Assembly (NCBI GenBank): GCA_037903475.1
Contig: JBAJFG010000096.1
Coordinates: 992,001 to 1,056,000, forward strand
DNA length: 64,000 nt
Direction: 5' to 3'
Source of the DNA: Ancylostoma caninum
Taxonomy: Eukaryota > Nematoda > Chromadorea > Rhabditida > Ancylostomatidae
Of the stretch, positions 46,535 through 59,558 are shown in pieces. The notes below the pieces were generated by a model. The model worked only from the letters and a program-made list of their open reading frames with translations, was not told the origin of the DNA and did not search any database. How positions within the stretch are numbered: the first letter of the stretch is position 1; every line of letters begins with the position of its first letter. A program made the translations under genes and the position numbers.

Positions 46535-49500
46535 ATGAAACATCCTCTCCTACTATTCTTTTTTCTTTCTGGCGTGTCTAGCAGAATAGTGACTCCACTG
46601 TTACAAGCAGACAATGAACAATTAAACCAGGATGTCTCTTTAGTTATAATGGTGAGTAGTTGTCTCTTGGGCTTCTGACCTTCTTAGTTGTAATGAGATT
46701 TCCTCTTTCCTAGACCTTCGTGATTTCGGATTTCATTCTCGTAGGAAAATCCTCAACCAATAAATTGCGTTCTGCGGTTCCCTCCCCAGAAACACTGCTG
46801 TTACACTTTAAGATTTCGGTCATCAGCTGGAATTCATCCAATACTTAGCAACAGTTTACTATCACTTTGCACAGACAAGCTTCGTAGAGGGTGGTTTGGA
46901 AAGTTTCCGAAATGACCACAAAATAGTTGCTCTTCTCCAAATATTTTAATGGTATTGCATTTACAAATCATTCATGTGGAAAGACTGCAAATGTCCAGTC
47001 AATCTGAAAAAGAATCTGTTTTTGCCAACTAGTCCAATTCAGGGAACTTGGAATGGATTCACTTATTCAAATAACGTGGTTTGTGGGGTCACCTTCATTT
47101 GCAGGGAGTAACTCCAAGGAAGTGAAACTGTATCTGGGTGCAGATTCTGGAAAATCATCTATTTTATTTTCTTTCCCTTCTCCTTTTTTTCCTGAGCTTC
47201 TGGGCTTGGAAATTAGAGCACAGCTAAGTAGATGCGAACAGACCGTGAACTGAGGGCAAAACGTCGAGAAAGAGCTGTTACACTAAAATGCTTGATGGTA
47301 GATAAAATCCTTGAAGTCATTTTGGCACATGAGAATTAGAGGTGTATAAAACTCAGGAAGCTTTGGACAACTCTAATACACAGTGAGTCCTTGTTTTACA
47401 AGAGAAATTGAGCTCAGAAAAACGTTTCGATAACAGCAGTGGACCAGTTACTCCAGCAGTCGCTCCTCCCTCCTCGTAAAACTTCGAAATCTGGCAGAAA
47501 AATGCAAAAATCCTATTAGCATTGCTCATCAGTGCCTTTGTGTCGTTCAGGAAGCATCACAACCTGACTCACCAGTAGACAACGCACCACCTCCTGAACT
47601 TCCCAATTTGTCGACCGCTGAAAGACAAGAGCTCGTGCGGAGAAGTGGGCAGGATCCTACCAGGCGGAAAAGGATTCGACATCTAATAACAAGAGGTCTC
47701 GGCGGCCGATTCCGTTCCTATGGTCCTCCTGCAGATTTTCAATGTCACTAATCACCACATTCAGTGCAAAAAATGAAGCGTGATTTGGCACTGACACCAT
47801 GGCGGATCACACATGTAGTGCCACGGAAGCCCCCACCAGCAAAGAAGCCGAATCGCCCTGCCGTTGCATTGCCAGTCGACATTTGCCCTGATAAGTTCGA
47901 CGCAATCACTAGAGGTGAACAGTTTCCGCATTTCCACCCCCACGACAACTGAATTGAACGTCTTAGGTGATCGTCGAATTATCTAACTGTGCAAGCGAGT
48001 TTTTGCTTGTTTTCTTGAAAGCAGAATAAGTTGAAAAGGCAGAAAAAGAGAATGAGAGAGAGGGCGATAGCAACAGAACGCCTAAATGGCACCAGGATAG
48101 CCATTCTCAACATCCAACACGGATTCCTACCAATGATAAGTATCATCTTTAGGATATAACGGTCGCACCTACGCCTTCGCGAGGGATCGCGTCTATCAGA
48201 TGTGGTACGAGGATGATCTTCCACAGAAGGTAAGCAAGACATGAAACGTGTATTGAGTGCTGTTTGAATAGTTGTAACGATCGCAAGTATGCCTGAAGCA
48301 AAGTCATTTGGCAGCCCTAGAACAAGAGCAGAATTGCTTCTCAGCAGTTGTTTGAGAATCTCTTGTCTGTATGTGATTACAGGCCTCCTATCTGATAACT
48401 GAGCTTTTTCCCGGTGGTCCTCGCTCAGTATCTGCAGCTTTGACGAACTCTCGATCAGGAGTGACCATCCTCATCGATCAACGCACTGCTTATCGGTTCC
48501 GATGGAACAGAAAGCATAAGCGATTTCAGGTTTGTTCGAGAAAATAATTTGTATTTGCCGGTACATCTCTACGGTGAGAAGCTAGCGCGGGAATTTTCTG
48601 CATTCCAAATCTACAAGCATGGAGTATCTGACTAAGCTCAATTTGGAAATTTCAGTTAGCCCGCAACACCCCTCAGAACCTGCCACAGAATATTACGATA
48701 ACTCCGCAAACAGCTTTTGAATGGATGGATGGTAATCAAGTTCTGCTCTCGGTAAGGTTATTTCTCCACAATAGTTTGACAACAGCGCGAGAAGACATTC
48801 TGAGGAGAGAATAAAATGGTGACAATGGAAGGAGCAATAGAATAGGTGTGCCTGTATAGAAACGAGACGTGTAAGTCGTGTGAATGGCAAGTATCAATAC
48901 CTCCACGCAGAGCTGGCTAGATCAATGCATGCCATCCTCCTCCAACAACGAAAATTCAAAAGGTGATATCCTTCTGGTCACTACTGGATCTTAGCGCTGC
49001 TGTTCTACTTCCACTATATATGTATGGAATCAAAATCTTTCTGCACGAATCTTGTGTAGCGCATAGCGGCGCATACTCTTACTTCTACGATTCCTTTTTT
49101 TTCACCGCGAACCATTTTTGAGTGGAGGAAGTTGTCTAAGAAGTTGGTTCACACAATCACACCAGCGCGCATAGAGTTGGGAACAAATCCTTATGGAGGA
49201 GGACGTGAAAAGTTTGATAAGGTTTTCAGGAGTGTCGAGAGTGCACGAGGTAGACTGGACGAGGTAGAGCACGTTGACCGATTTTCCGGGCAAAACCTTC
49301 CGTCGAGGTCTGAATGCAGTGAATAGAACGCTTCATGTAATACCGTCTGTAATCTTTGGAAAAAAGATGAAGAAGACGTAAAGGCACGTGTTAAGCGTCT
49401 ATATGCTCTAACTCAGTTCAAAGCAGAAATATCCACATATATGTATTTATATCTTTTTTGGAATCAGCGTCTTGAGATCTATAGGATGGTGCTATGGGAG

Positions 49501-51113
49501 GCTTTCAATGCGTTCAAGCCTTTGCCCTCCGGGCATTGGCGCCCAGAATTTCGTTGGAAAGTAAAAAATGCAACGCAAACACAAGCTTTTAAAAAGAATG
49601 TTGATAAGATGTTAGTGTATTGGTAAACTAGAACGAAGTTTTATCACTTTCGTTTCATTTTTAAGCTTAAAATTTTCAAAATGTCGCTAAATTAATGCCT
49701 TTAACTACAGAATGGTAAGAGCTGGCAGGCTCTTACTTTGCAGTCAAAGTAACCTTCTCTATATTCCAAACGTTTCGAGTTTACGATGTGATTCCATCAA
49801 CAGTTAATGAATTGTCCTTTACATCACAGACTCTGTCACATCTCATGGTACGGTAATGAGAGTTTCATAGCGTCCTACCCAGAAGGGCTATGCAACCAGG
49901 GTTCCACTTAGTACAACACTTCCTGGCGCTTCAGAATACGCAGGTTCACGGGGATTCATCCATCTGCTCCCTAGTTCCATATTGCCAAAGAAAGGTTACT
50001 TTGATATGCAGAGTAAGAGCTCGCCAGCTTATACCATCCTGTAGTTACAAGGCCCTAATTTAGCAAAATTTCAAAATTTTCAGTTTACCAAGTGAACGAA
50101 GGGTAATGAAACTTCCTTTTAGTGCACCAATGCGACAATATTTCATTAATACTCGCTTCGAAGGATTGTGTTCTGCGCTGTCTTTTTTAGTTTTCAGTGA
50201 AATTCTGGGCGCCAAAGCTCTAAGGGCACAAGCTTGCATGCATCCAGAAACTGCTACAGCACCTTCTTATAGATCTGCAAATGCTGGTTCCAGAAATGTC
50301 TACATATACGTGGCTGTCTCTGCTCTGGAACTAAATTATAGCAAAAAGTTGCTACGGACGTGCCTTGGGATGGATTAGGTGGTACTGCTTGCACATCACA
50401 GTAGAAAAAATCACTACAGGTTTGCTTTATCATAGCTGACAGAAAATGCCTTCTGTTTGCTGTGGCAGAACCATCATAAGTGGTTTGATTATGCTTCAAT
50501 ATTCACAGGACTAGCAGATTTATGTGTGTGCATTTTTTGCTACTAATGGTAATTTTGAGCTGCCCTACATACACATAAGCATATTTCCTAACAAGTGAGC
50601 AAAGGTTCACCCCAAAAACATGGGGAGGTTGAGGACTAAGACGTATATATGGGAAAGGATTGACGGAGTGGTGATCTTAAAAATGTATAAATCAAACATG
50701 TATGTATTTCTTCAATTTTAGGGTGATAACTTCATTATTTACGACGCGTATTGGAATATCGCAACTTTTTCCGGAAAAACGAAGAGGTATGCTCTATAGA
50801 ACACAGATCACCGTGTGATGTATTTTTAGATACACGTTACTTCGAATGTTGATAAAGATTTTCAATTCACCTACAACTTCAGATACTTCCCGAAACTGCC
50901 GAGGGATCTGCTCGGCATTGTTTACACAGGTGGAAATACGATGTTGATGTACACAAAGAGTCATTCGGTGAAGGTACTCGCTATCGCTTGTCATTGCGAT
51001 GGTGATGTGAATGAATAATTTCGAAATTTCAGGTTTACAACGCGAAAAAGTACCGAATACTACAAGAGTATCCTCTGAAGATCAACGAGTACTTTGGATG
51101 TTTACTTAGATGA
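46535..51113 (+). CDS. Secreted hemopexin-domain protein, nine exons
   Basis: Exons: 46535-46651, 47551-47695 (alternative donor giving 47722), 47765-47914, 48153-48229, 48383-48529, 48656-48751, 50722-50786, 50883-50973, 51033-51113; all introns GT-AG and all phases agree, giving about 322 residues. Residues 1-16 (MKHPLLLFFFLSGVSS) are a signal peptide. A Pro/acidic segment follows, then RRKR at 77-80, a furin-like site, and a basic Pro-rich linker. From C128 (CPDKFDAITR) the chain has four hemopexin blades: about 132-175 (GRTYAFARDRVY), 178-225 (ILIDQRTAYRFRW), 228-272 (AFEWMDGNQVLL, DAYWN) and 275-319 (TMLMYTKSHSVKVY), ending in EYFGC with C319. C128 and C319 are the only cysteines in the domain and match the disulfide closing hemopexin propellers in MMPs. 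No HExxH protease motif occurs. Likely extracellular binding protein; ligand unknown. First AATAAA downstream is at 51640. Exon 2's end is the least certain part. Confidence 0.85.
49666..50083. mobile_element. Intronic MITE (418 bp) in the hemopexin-like gene
   Basis: CTTAAAATTTTC...GCTAAATTA...GCCTTTAACTACAGAATGGTA on the left is matched inverted on the right up to 50083 (TACCATCCTGTAGTTACAAGG, TAATTTAGC, AAAATTTTCAG), about 90 bp of imperfect terminal repeat. It sits inside the 1,970-bp sixth intron, which is far longer than the gene's other introns apart from intron 1, and helps explain its size. Confidence 0.7.
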
Positions 51114-52929
51114 TCTTCAGAACAGTTGGTCTTCCCTAGGTTTTAAAGGTGCCATGTTACTGCCGTCATCCACCAGCCACTTCAAATCGAATGCCATTCC
51201 TTGGTGAAGAGAGGAGGGATTCTGTAGCTTCAACAAAAAAGTAGTCGATATGCATCCCTCTGCTATGTTCACCGCCTGTGTTTCTCCCTGTTCACTGCCA
51301 TTTTGAAAAAAAAATATTATTGTAAGGAATACTTCATCGATAGGTAGAAGAGCAGCTCCCCGTTGTTTTATTGCACTAATACGTGTATTATTTTTTGTCT
51401 TATTTTTATACTACATATTTGTTACATCCATCAGAGTCTATGTTGGATTATTGAATCCTCTATGGTTATTATTCATCTTCATTCCAAGCTAGCATCTTTT
51501 TTTTTTGGTTTTGTTGAAATTTAGATCTAGTTCCTTCTTTAGCCCTTTATTTTCGTATCACACTGTTCACTGCGTTCCTTATTCTTCTCAGAGATGATAT
51601 GGCTTGTTATCTCACTATATTATTGAATACATACAAAACAATAAACTTCTGCTACTCCTTCTTATCAAGTGTATATGTACATACGAGTCCAACGAGTAGT
51701 TTTTTTTTTCAAATTTATTTCGAGTTCGCAAAAGAAACAACTACGTATTCTATGCTACCTGAAACCTTGTACAATGAGTCGCTAACGGGATTATGCTTAT
51801 GCACTCTCTTTGAAAGCATTACAGCGGAGAACGTCTTCTTATGTATTTGTCATCCAAAAGACCACGGTTTGTTGTCTCCTTCCTCTGGTGAATAGAAGAC
51901 GATTTAAAGTATTTTCGAATAAAGACATATTTTTGCAATAACTCTTTAGAGCTGTTACTCTCGGAACACTTGCTCGAAGAATGAGTGCGGCTGTGACAAC
52001 TTCACGTGTAATACCCATAACATCCTCAGCAAGAGCTTTAGGCCTAGGTGTTTCGGAAAGAGAGCGTGATTTTTAGGGTTACCAAGGGTTTTTATGCATT
52101 CGGTTTGTTGGAAATAGTGGGAAAAGAAATACGGCTTCTGCTTGCTTCCATGATAGAAAATCCCCACACAGCTTGCTCTCGAGAAGCTTTTCCTTCAGAA
52201 ATATATGTGAACATAAAAAACAGAATAAAAGTCACTGATTGGACAGTGGTTGGGTGTAATGTGTGAGCTAGACTTATGATGCTACACAACGTGCAAACTA
52301 GACTTAAAACGCTACAAGATGGCTGTCGAAGTTAATGAATAAACTTGGACGTAGACCATGCGTGAATATCAAAATGGGTCGGTTCTTTCATTCAAAAAAT
52401 GTTTGAAACAGCCTCGTACCTGCTCTCACAAAAAGCAATCTTGAGCGATTTCTGCATGAATGTTTTGTCATCGTCAAATACTTGTACAATGTCTTTCTTT
52501 CATGTTTGGAACAATCTCGGATTATTGCAAACCATCATTTCACGACCTTCACTCTTTTGACCCTTTTCTCTCATCGAAGCTGTATGGTTGAGGAACAACT
52601 TACAACTTTATTTTTTCAAATCTCCAGTTTTAAGCTATTGGCCAGCACTGAATCTAACAGCATCATGTGTGTAATCTTGGAGAGAGGCTTTGCCAAATTT
52701 TCCACAGGAACCTGCAGATCCACCCGCTTTGAGTCCAGGATGCACGTTTTCAGGTTGGATGATTCCATTTTGCAAGGCTGGAGGGATGCTGCAATTCGAA
52801 ATGTTTCCGCGACGCAGAACACTAACGCCTACTGTGTAGGAAAGGTGTGTGTAGGCCAGGTTTGGAAAGTGACAAAAACGGTTGAAGAGAAACGAAAAAG
52901 ATGGAAACCTGAAAGATGCAAATCCCACG
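51114..52929. other. 3' flank of the hemopexin-like gene; no supported gene
   Basis: AT-rich DNA with AATAAA at 51640-51645 and 51918-51923. A 150-codon plus-strand frame at 52482-52934 and a minus-strand frame at 52616-52822 overlap each other; neither has a secure family match. Confidence 0.5.
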
Positions 52930-53775
52930 AATAAGTCATTCACACTCATGCAGATTCCATGCAAGTCCCATGCAGAACACGGTTTGAGAATCGGGTTTTG
53001 CATGGGTTCTGCACTGGTTTTGCGTGAGGTGACGTGGGTTTTGCATGGGTTTGTGATGACCAGTTCGCGTCCTGGAGTGGGGGAGAGGGGTACGTGGAGT
53101 GGCTCCCACGCACCTCAAGAACAAAAATACTGCGCTGTCGTCGCACACCTTGCAACTTCATCGAATTGCGCACTGACTCCTCTCTCAGCTCATTGTTGAG
53201 CGGGCCAACTTCTGCTGTATGTCCGACTGAGGTGCATCGTACATTAAGCTGGTGAATGTTCCCTATGTTAAAATGCAATAATTTCATATTTCAGAGAAAC
53301 CTGCAAATTTTTGGCATAATTATGGAGATCGCAATGAGTAGATTTTTATCATACATGAAGCACTCCTGATTGTGAAAAAACAATGGAAATAATGAATGAA
53401 AAATCTAAATAACCGGTTTCTCCACAAATCGATGCAAAACCCATACACACCTATGCAAATCCCGGTTTAATCCGGTGCAAAACCCGGTTTTTTTAATCAA
53501 TAATTTTCAGCATTATTTAAATCGATGCAAAACCCATGCATACTCATTCAGAACCCATGCGTCTCCAAATCCGATGCAAATCCCATGCAAAACCCGCGAA
53601 AAACCCACAGTTTTCTCGAAGTCTTGCAAAACCCATGCATACCGATGCAAAACACGGTTTTTAGATTTCCTGAGTTGCTCGTATACAACTGTTGATTTAA
53701 AAAAAACAGTGTTTTGCATGAGCACGCTTCTGTTAATCGTGGGAATTGCAATTAATCTGATGCAAAACACTGCTT
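52930..53775. repeat. Cluster of ATGCAAA(A/T)CCC motifs in both orientations
   Basis: ATGCAAAA or ATGCAAAT occurs at 53432, 53453, 53525, 53574, 53585, 53645 and 53760, and as TTTTGCAT at 52996, 53039 and 53712, often within AAAACCCATGCA. The left group is mainly inverted relative to the right group around a motif-free centre (about 53060-53425). Low-complexity satellite or degenerate palindromic element. Confidence 0.55.
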
Positions 53776-54786
53776 TTAAGCTTCCTGAGCTAGGGGTTAC
53801 TAGCCAGAAAAAAAAGGATTTTTAACAAATGGTGTAAAACTGGGTCCTCAACTTCATCGACTCACAGAAACCCAAGTTCCAGAGTGATGAGTTAAATTAC
53901 GTATCCAGTAAGTCGCGGTCACTGCAAACTATTAGCGACTAAAATCCTTATTGGACAAAGTCACTGTAAAACAGAAGGTGATCAAGATTCAGTACAGGAT
54001 TTTTTCGCTAACCTAATATTTATTTATTCACTGCACACGAGGGCAGCACCAACTAATTGCCGTGCGCTGAAGCTATGGAGAGAATGATGGAACACCTTGA
54101 GGACAAAACAGAAGTACCAGAATGCATTTATGCATCCTTTTTAGCCATAATTGGACATTTTTACGCTCAGAATGCCGTGCAAATGCACCTGTATATTGGT
54201 ACATCTAAAAAACTCCACCACTAGTGTGTGACCGAGTCCAAGAGATGAAATTCCTCTTATTTTTTCATAAGAACTACTCTCTGATTTTCGGTCCCTACAG
54301 ATGATTCTGAAATCCACTTAGTAATTCAATGAGATGTTTTCTCAGTGATGTTTGTTGTTGCCGTGCAAGCTATGCAGGTCATGGCGATGTACAATGTGTT
54401 GAAAGACGTCCACATGGTCAATGCTCCATTTCCTTTGTCTTTCTGTTTTTGTGGCGCTCGGCCTTGGCAGCAGACAGTCGTTGAACGGGGCGCATTGATA
54501 ACCTCTGTGACCGCGTGGTTTGATAGCTGTACCTGAGATAGGTTCAAAGCTTGCATAGCTAAATTCTAGGTTCTTTCCATTTCTGTGATGATCTTATTGC
54601 CTTATTTAATAATTTGCCACAATCTAATATTACTATGTGTAAGACTGTTTTCTTCCTGGCTGAAATCTACTTCACTGTTCCACTATATACGCTTAAAATC
54701 CCAGGAAATTTTTATTCCTCTTCTGTAACTGTCAGACATAACTCTGCTGTCAGACAACTCACACAGCTCCATGAATACTAGTGCAC
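53776..54786. other. No recognisable gene
   Basis: AT-rich DNA; short frames only. Confidence 0.5.
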
Positions 54787-54990
54787 ATACAGGAACCTCC
54801 AAATGTCTGCAGTCAAGAGGGACGTGGCCACGACGCGGCTTTAGACAGAGACACAGGCGCTCGGCATGCTGCCACTGGTTGGCTGCAGAGTCAGAGAAGC
54901 CAGAGGCAGCATAGAGAGCACCTGTGTCTGATCAAGGAGCCGCGCCGTGGCCACGCCCTCTTGACTGCGGACATTTGGAGCTTCCTGTAT
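54787..54990. mobile_element. TA-flanked foldback MITE (204 bp)
   Basis: TACAGGAA.CTCCAAATGTC at the left is inverted at the right end (GACATTTGGAGCTTCCTGTA), and matching continues through CAGTCAAGAGGG, GTGGCCACG, GCGCGGCT and ATGCTGCC, giving arms of about 85 bp with few mismatches around a loop of about 30 bp. TA lies just outside each end, as for Tc1/mariner-type targets. Confidence 0.75.
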
Positions 54991-55332
54991 TTCAAAGCAA
55001 TTACATTTTTTGTTCAATTAGAGCATGCTACGCAAAGAATGCCATTACGCAGCTCGGTAACGGTGTTTATCCAGGACGCATCTTTGTTCTAGTTCCTGTC
55101 AAAGGCACCCATGTCTGTGACCTACACAAGCAAAATAACTCAACATTTCCCTTTTTTCTTGTAAGGTGCACTGTCTTGTCGCTTATTATTGTCGATTTAG
55201 TCCCTTCTGTTATAGATGTTTTCTGGGATTGTGGATATCTAATGAGGTTTCTTTACGTTTTCGATCTAATTATAGGCTTGGTCGGGCTCAACGGTGCCTC
55301 TTGGATCCTCTCAGAACCTTGGAATGTCTTAA
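54991..55332. other. No recognisable gene
   Basis: Spacer between the MITE and the first tandem Helitron. Confidence 0.5.
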
Positions 55333-56691
55333 TCTCTATATATAAAGTAGAATGTCTGTGCGTGTGTGTGTATGTTGTATGTGTATGTGTATGTATGTTC
55401 CTTATAGAAATCGCGGAGGGTTAACCGATCGGGACCAAACTTTGCACACGTACACAACAAAGGCCGGCGGAGATTTTAGGCTACTTTACTCCAGGGAATA
55501 TCGATTGATTTATCGATTATATCGATTTTATTGATTTTTCGCTATTTTTGCTCAGGGGTCAGTAGGGACACGTACACTGGGGTATCTCAATACGCTGAAC
55601 ACGATTATGGCAACCACTTTGCACGAAACTATCGATTTATCGATTTTATTGATTTTTCGCTATTTTTCCCCAGGATTCGATGAAGATATGCCTACTGGGG
55701 TTTCTTAATGCGCTGAACACGAATATGGCAACCGCTTCGCAGGAACATAGCGATTTACTGATTTTATGGACTTTTCGCTTTTTTGCTCAAGGGTTGGTGG
55801 GGACACGTACACTGGGGTATCTCAGTACGCTGAACACGAGTATGGCAACCGCTTTGCACGAAAGTATCGATTTATCGATTTTATTGAATTTTCGCCTTTT
55901 TTGCCCATGGGGCGATAGACAGACGGCTACTGGAGTTCGTCAATACGCTGAACACGAATACAACAAACATTCCGCACGAATTACCGATTTATCGATTTCA
56001 TCGATCTTTTCCATTTTCGTTTGGGGACAGTCAAGGACATGTGTACTGTGGTTTTCCAGTACGCCGAACACAAATTGATGATAACCGTTTTGCACAAAAT
56101 ATCGATCTATCGGTTTTATTGATTTTTCGCTGTTTTCGCTCATGGATCGGTTGAGACGTGTCTACAGGGATTTTTCAATACGTTGAACACAAATACGGCA
56201 ATTGTTTTGCACGAATATATCGGTTCACTAATGTCTTCTGTTGTTTTCCTGCTTCTGAAAATTCGCAAAATGTGCTTACTGGATCAATCGAACACGTTAA
56301 AATCTAAGCACGAATATGGCAACTGTTTTCCACGAATTTGTCATCGAAATAACTTTACTGACACTGACGTTTCGCTTACGGGATTACTTGAGGGGAAGGA
56401 TTACAGAGCTTTCACTCCGGAGTAAACATCGCGTTCGTAAACACCGCTAAAAACCATTTCCACGTAGCCTTTCAATTGAGATTTTGATCTATGGAATGGA
56501 CCAGCTCGCGCGCCTGTCTCCAACGCGATGTTTACTCGGAGGAAAATGCCCTGTACCTGAGCATCGCTAATGCGCTCACCACCAAAATTATGGGTATTTC
56601 CAATGATTTTATCAGCAATGGCAATTGTTCTCATCAGTGTGAGAAAGCCGGGGTTGTAGAACACCCGAGCGAAGCCGGGTATGCCGTCTAG
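55333..56691 (+). mobile_element. Helitron 1 (non-autonomous, 1,359 bp)
   Basis: It starts TCTCTATATATAAAGTAG after an A and ends with the hairpin CACCCGAGCGAAGCCGGGT (stem with GAA loop) followed by ATGCCGTCTAG: 5' TC, 3' CTRR and the subterminal hairpin are the defining Helitron ends. After a short GT-rich stretch and a conserved TAGAAATCGCGGAGG block come six or more copies of a roughly 118-bp unit (CTGAACACGAATATGGCAACC ... CGATTTATCGATTTTATTG) at about 55591, 55708, 55829, 55950, 56061 and 56181. There is no Rep or helicase coding, so it depends on an autonomous partner. Confidence 0.8.
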
Positions 56692-57894
<1,203 letters not shown>

Positions 57895-58189
57895 TACTTA
57901 CATATTATTCGACCTGTCCGTGTGCAAACGTGCGAAAAGTCGATGAACCTCACGTCATTATTATTTATTTATTTATGTCATTATTGTAACATAAATAAAC
58001 AAATAATGTTTAATGAGACCCCTTGGCCGACCCTTCATGCGCTGGCCCGACACATTTTCCAGGCCGTTGAAACAAAACACATAGAGAACAACAAATAACA
58101 ACAAATAACAACAAATAACAAACAAACAGAAACAAACAAATAGAGCCCATCAAGCTACTTCATGTGGGGTCACACTTCTTCGCAAGCAC
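57895..58189. repeat. AT-rich spacer with TTTA/TAAA inverted runs and an AACAAAT run
   Basis: TTATTTATTTATTTATG and CATAAATAAACAAATAA form an imperfect palindrome at about 57957-58006, and (AACAAAT)-like units run at about 58086-58141. Confidence 0.6.
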
Positions 58190-59265
58190 AGCAATAACAG
58201 AGAGTGTTCCCATCTTGGAAGAGTCAGCGCCAGTGAGGACGAGGTCCTAAGGGTTATCTAGGCTGCTTGTACCTTTAACGCACGCACGCTTACATCAGAG
58301 GTTTCTATCGAGGATTTGATGATGCAGGCCAGGAAGATCAGGTACGACGTCATCGGACTCACTGAAACGAGGAGACACCGGCCACTGAGCGCCACCTTCG
58401 ATACTAGAGAAGAACTGTTCCTTGGAACCTGCGACAGTAGAGGAGTTGGTGGAGTCGGTGTCCTCGTTAGCACGAACTTCGTTATGAATATCGATTCGTT
58501 TGAACAGCCGACAACCCGAGTCGGACGTTTGCGAGTGAGAAGACTTAGACTGAGAAGATATGGATCAATAGCGGCCCTGACAGCCTTCGTCGCCTACGCC
58601 CTAACATCCAGCTACGACGAAGAGGAGATCGAGGCCTTCTATCTGGACTTGGAGAACTTCTGCAGGGAAGACCATACATTCTACAGTGTCATCGTTGGAG
58701 ACTGCAACGCCAAGATTGACCCTAGAAGAGCGCCTGGGAAACTTCACATCGGTACCCATGGCCTACAGTGGAACGAACAGCGAGAGAGGCTCTCATCATC
58801 ATGACGGCGAAGACCATCCAACTCGCAATTTCAGAAGCCAATCTTCATACGTTGGACGTGGGAATCACCCAGTGTAGAGTACCACAAAGAAATTGAGGAC
58901 ATCAGCATCAATCGAGAGTCCTGCCCTGACCGACGTCAGCGTTGTGTCAAAGTTCTACACCGGATCAGACCATCGCCTCCTTCGCGCAAGATTCTTCTTC
59001 CCACCCGAAGAAGAGAAGTCCTAAACCCATCATCAACTGGGATCTTTTCACTCTGTTAACCGTCTTTTGTAAAGATGCCGTTGTCGACAACATACGATCG
59101 GCTTGCTCAACATTTCCGCGACAGCGCAAAGAAAGCCGAGGGTTCGAGAGCCACCAAGAGGTAACTGTCTTACGAGACCTTTGAGCCGATACGCCAGCAT
59201 GGAGCTGCGACAGCCGCAGGCAACCACCAGCTAACGTCCAAGCTCGCAAAGCGGTGCAGAGTGTT
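58190..59265 (+). pseudogene. RTE-clade non-LTR retrotransposon, endonuclease domain, decayed 5' fragment
   Basis: An AP-endonuclease-like domain is readable: TFNARTL, YDVIGLTETRR (catalytic E in the T-E-T-R block), GGVGVLV, VIVGDCNAKI (the GDFNA motif with F changed to C), then, in other frames, the SDHRLLRARF-equivalent (SDHRLLRA region near 58965-58990) and KKRSPKPIINWDLFT. An in-frame TAG at 58259, a frameshift near 58800 and more downstream break it. The RT domain is absent. Full-length relatives encode endonuclease plus RT (family knowledge) and are very common in strongylid nematodes. Non-functional. Confidence 0.8.
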
Positions 59266-59499
59266 TCCGATAACGGGATCGTACCTACCTCTCTCTTTTA
59301 TACAGTCTTGCAATCACAGGCTATTCCAATAGACAACTTTCGGTCATAGTGAGAAGTTCACATAACTAAACATGAGAAAAGTGACCCGAAGCTCCTCTAA
59401 ATTAAGGTAAAAATCAAAATTTATCACATTTTCGCACACAACTCGTCGCGCTGAACACGACGGTCCAGGTATTTTCCGTGGCTGGTTCTCGTGCATGCA

Positions 59500-59503
59500 C
59501 ATA

Positions 59504-59556
<53 letters not shown>
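59500..59556. repeat. (AT)n microsatellite
   Basis: AT run with one C interruption at about 59522, immediately before the first large tandem unit. Confidence 0.95.

Positions 59557-59558
<2 letters not shown>

Noticed and set aside
49132..49626. Open frames inside the sixth intron of the hemopexin-like gene, considered as extra exons
   Set aside because: The flanking exons join directly in phase and complete a blade motif; inserting these frames would break it.
50831..50882. Alternative exon start after TTTTTAG at 50830
   Set aside because: It puts the following sequence out of frame and meets a stop; the CTTCAG acceptor at 50882 keeps phase and gives the expected YFPKLP.
52482..52934. 150-codon plus frame and an opposing 68-codon minus frame (52616-52822)
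   Set aside because: The minus frame has a vague resemblance to a BEL/Pao protease-adjacent region (ETFRI ... KPLSKI), but it is too short and too weak to claim.
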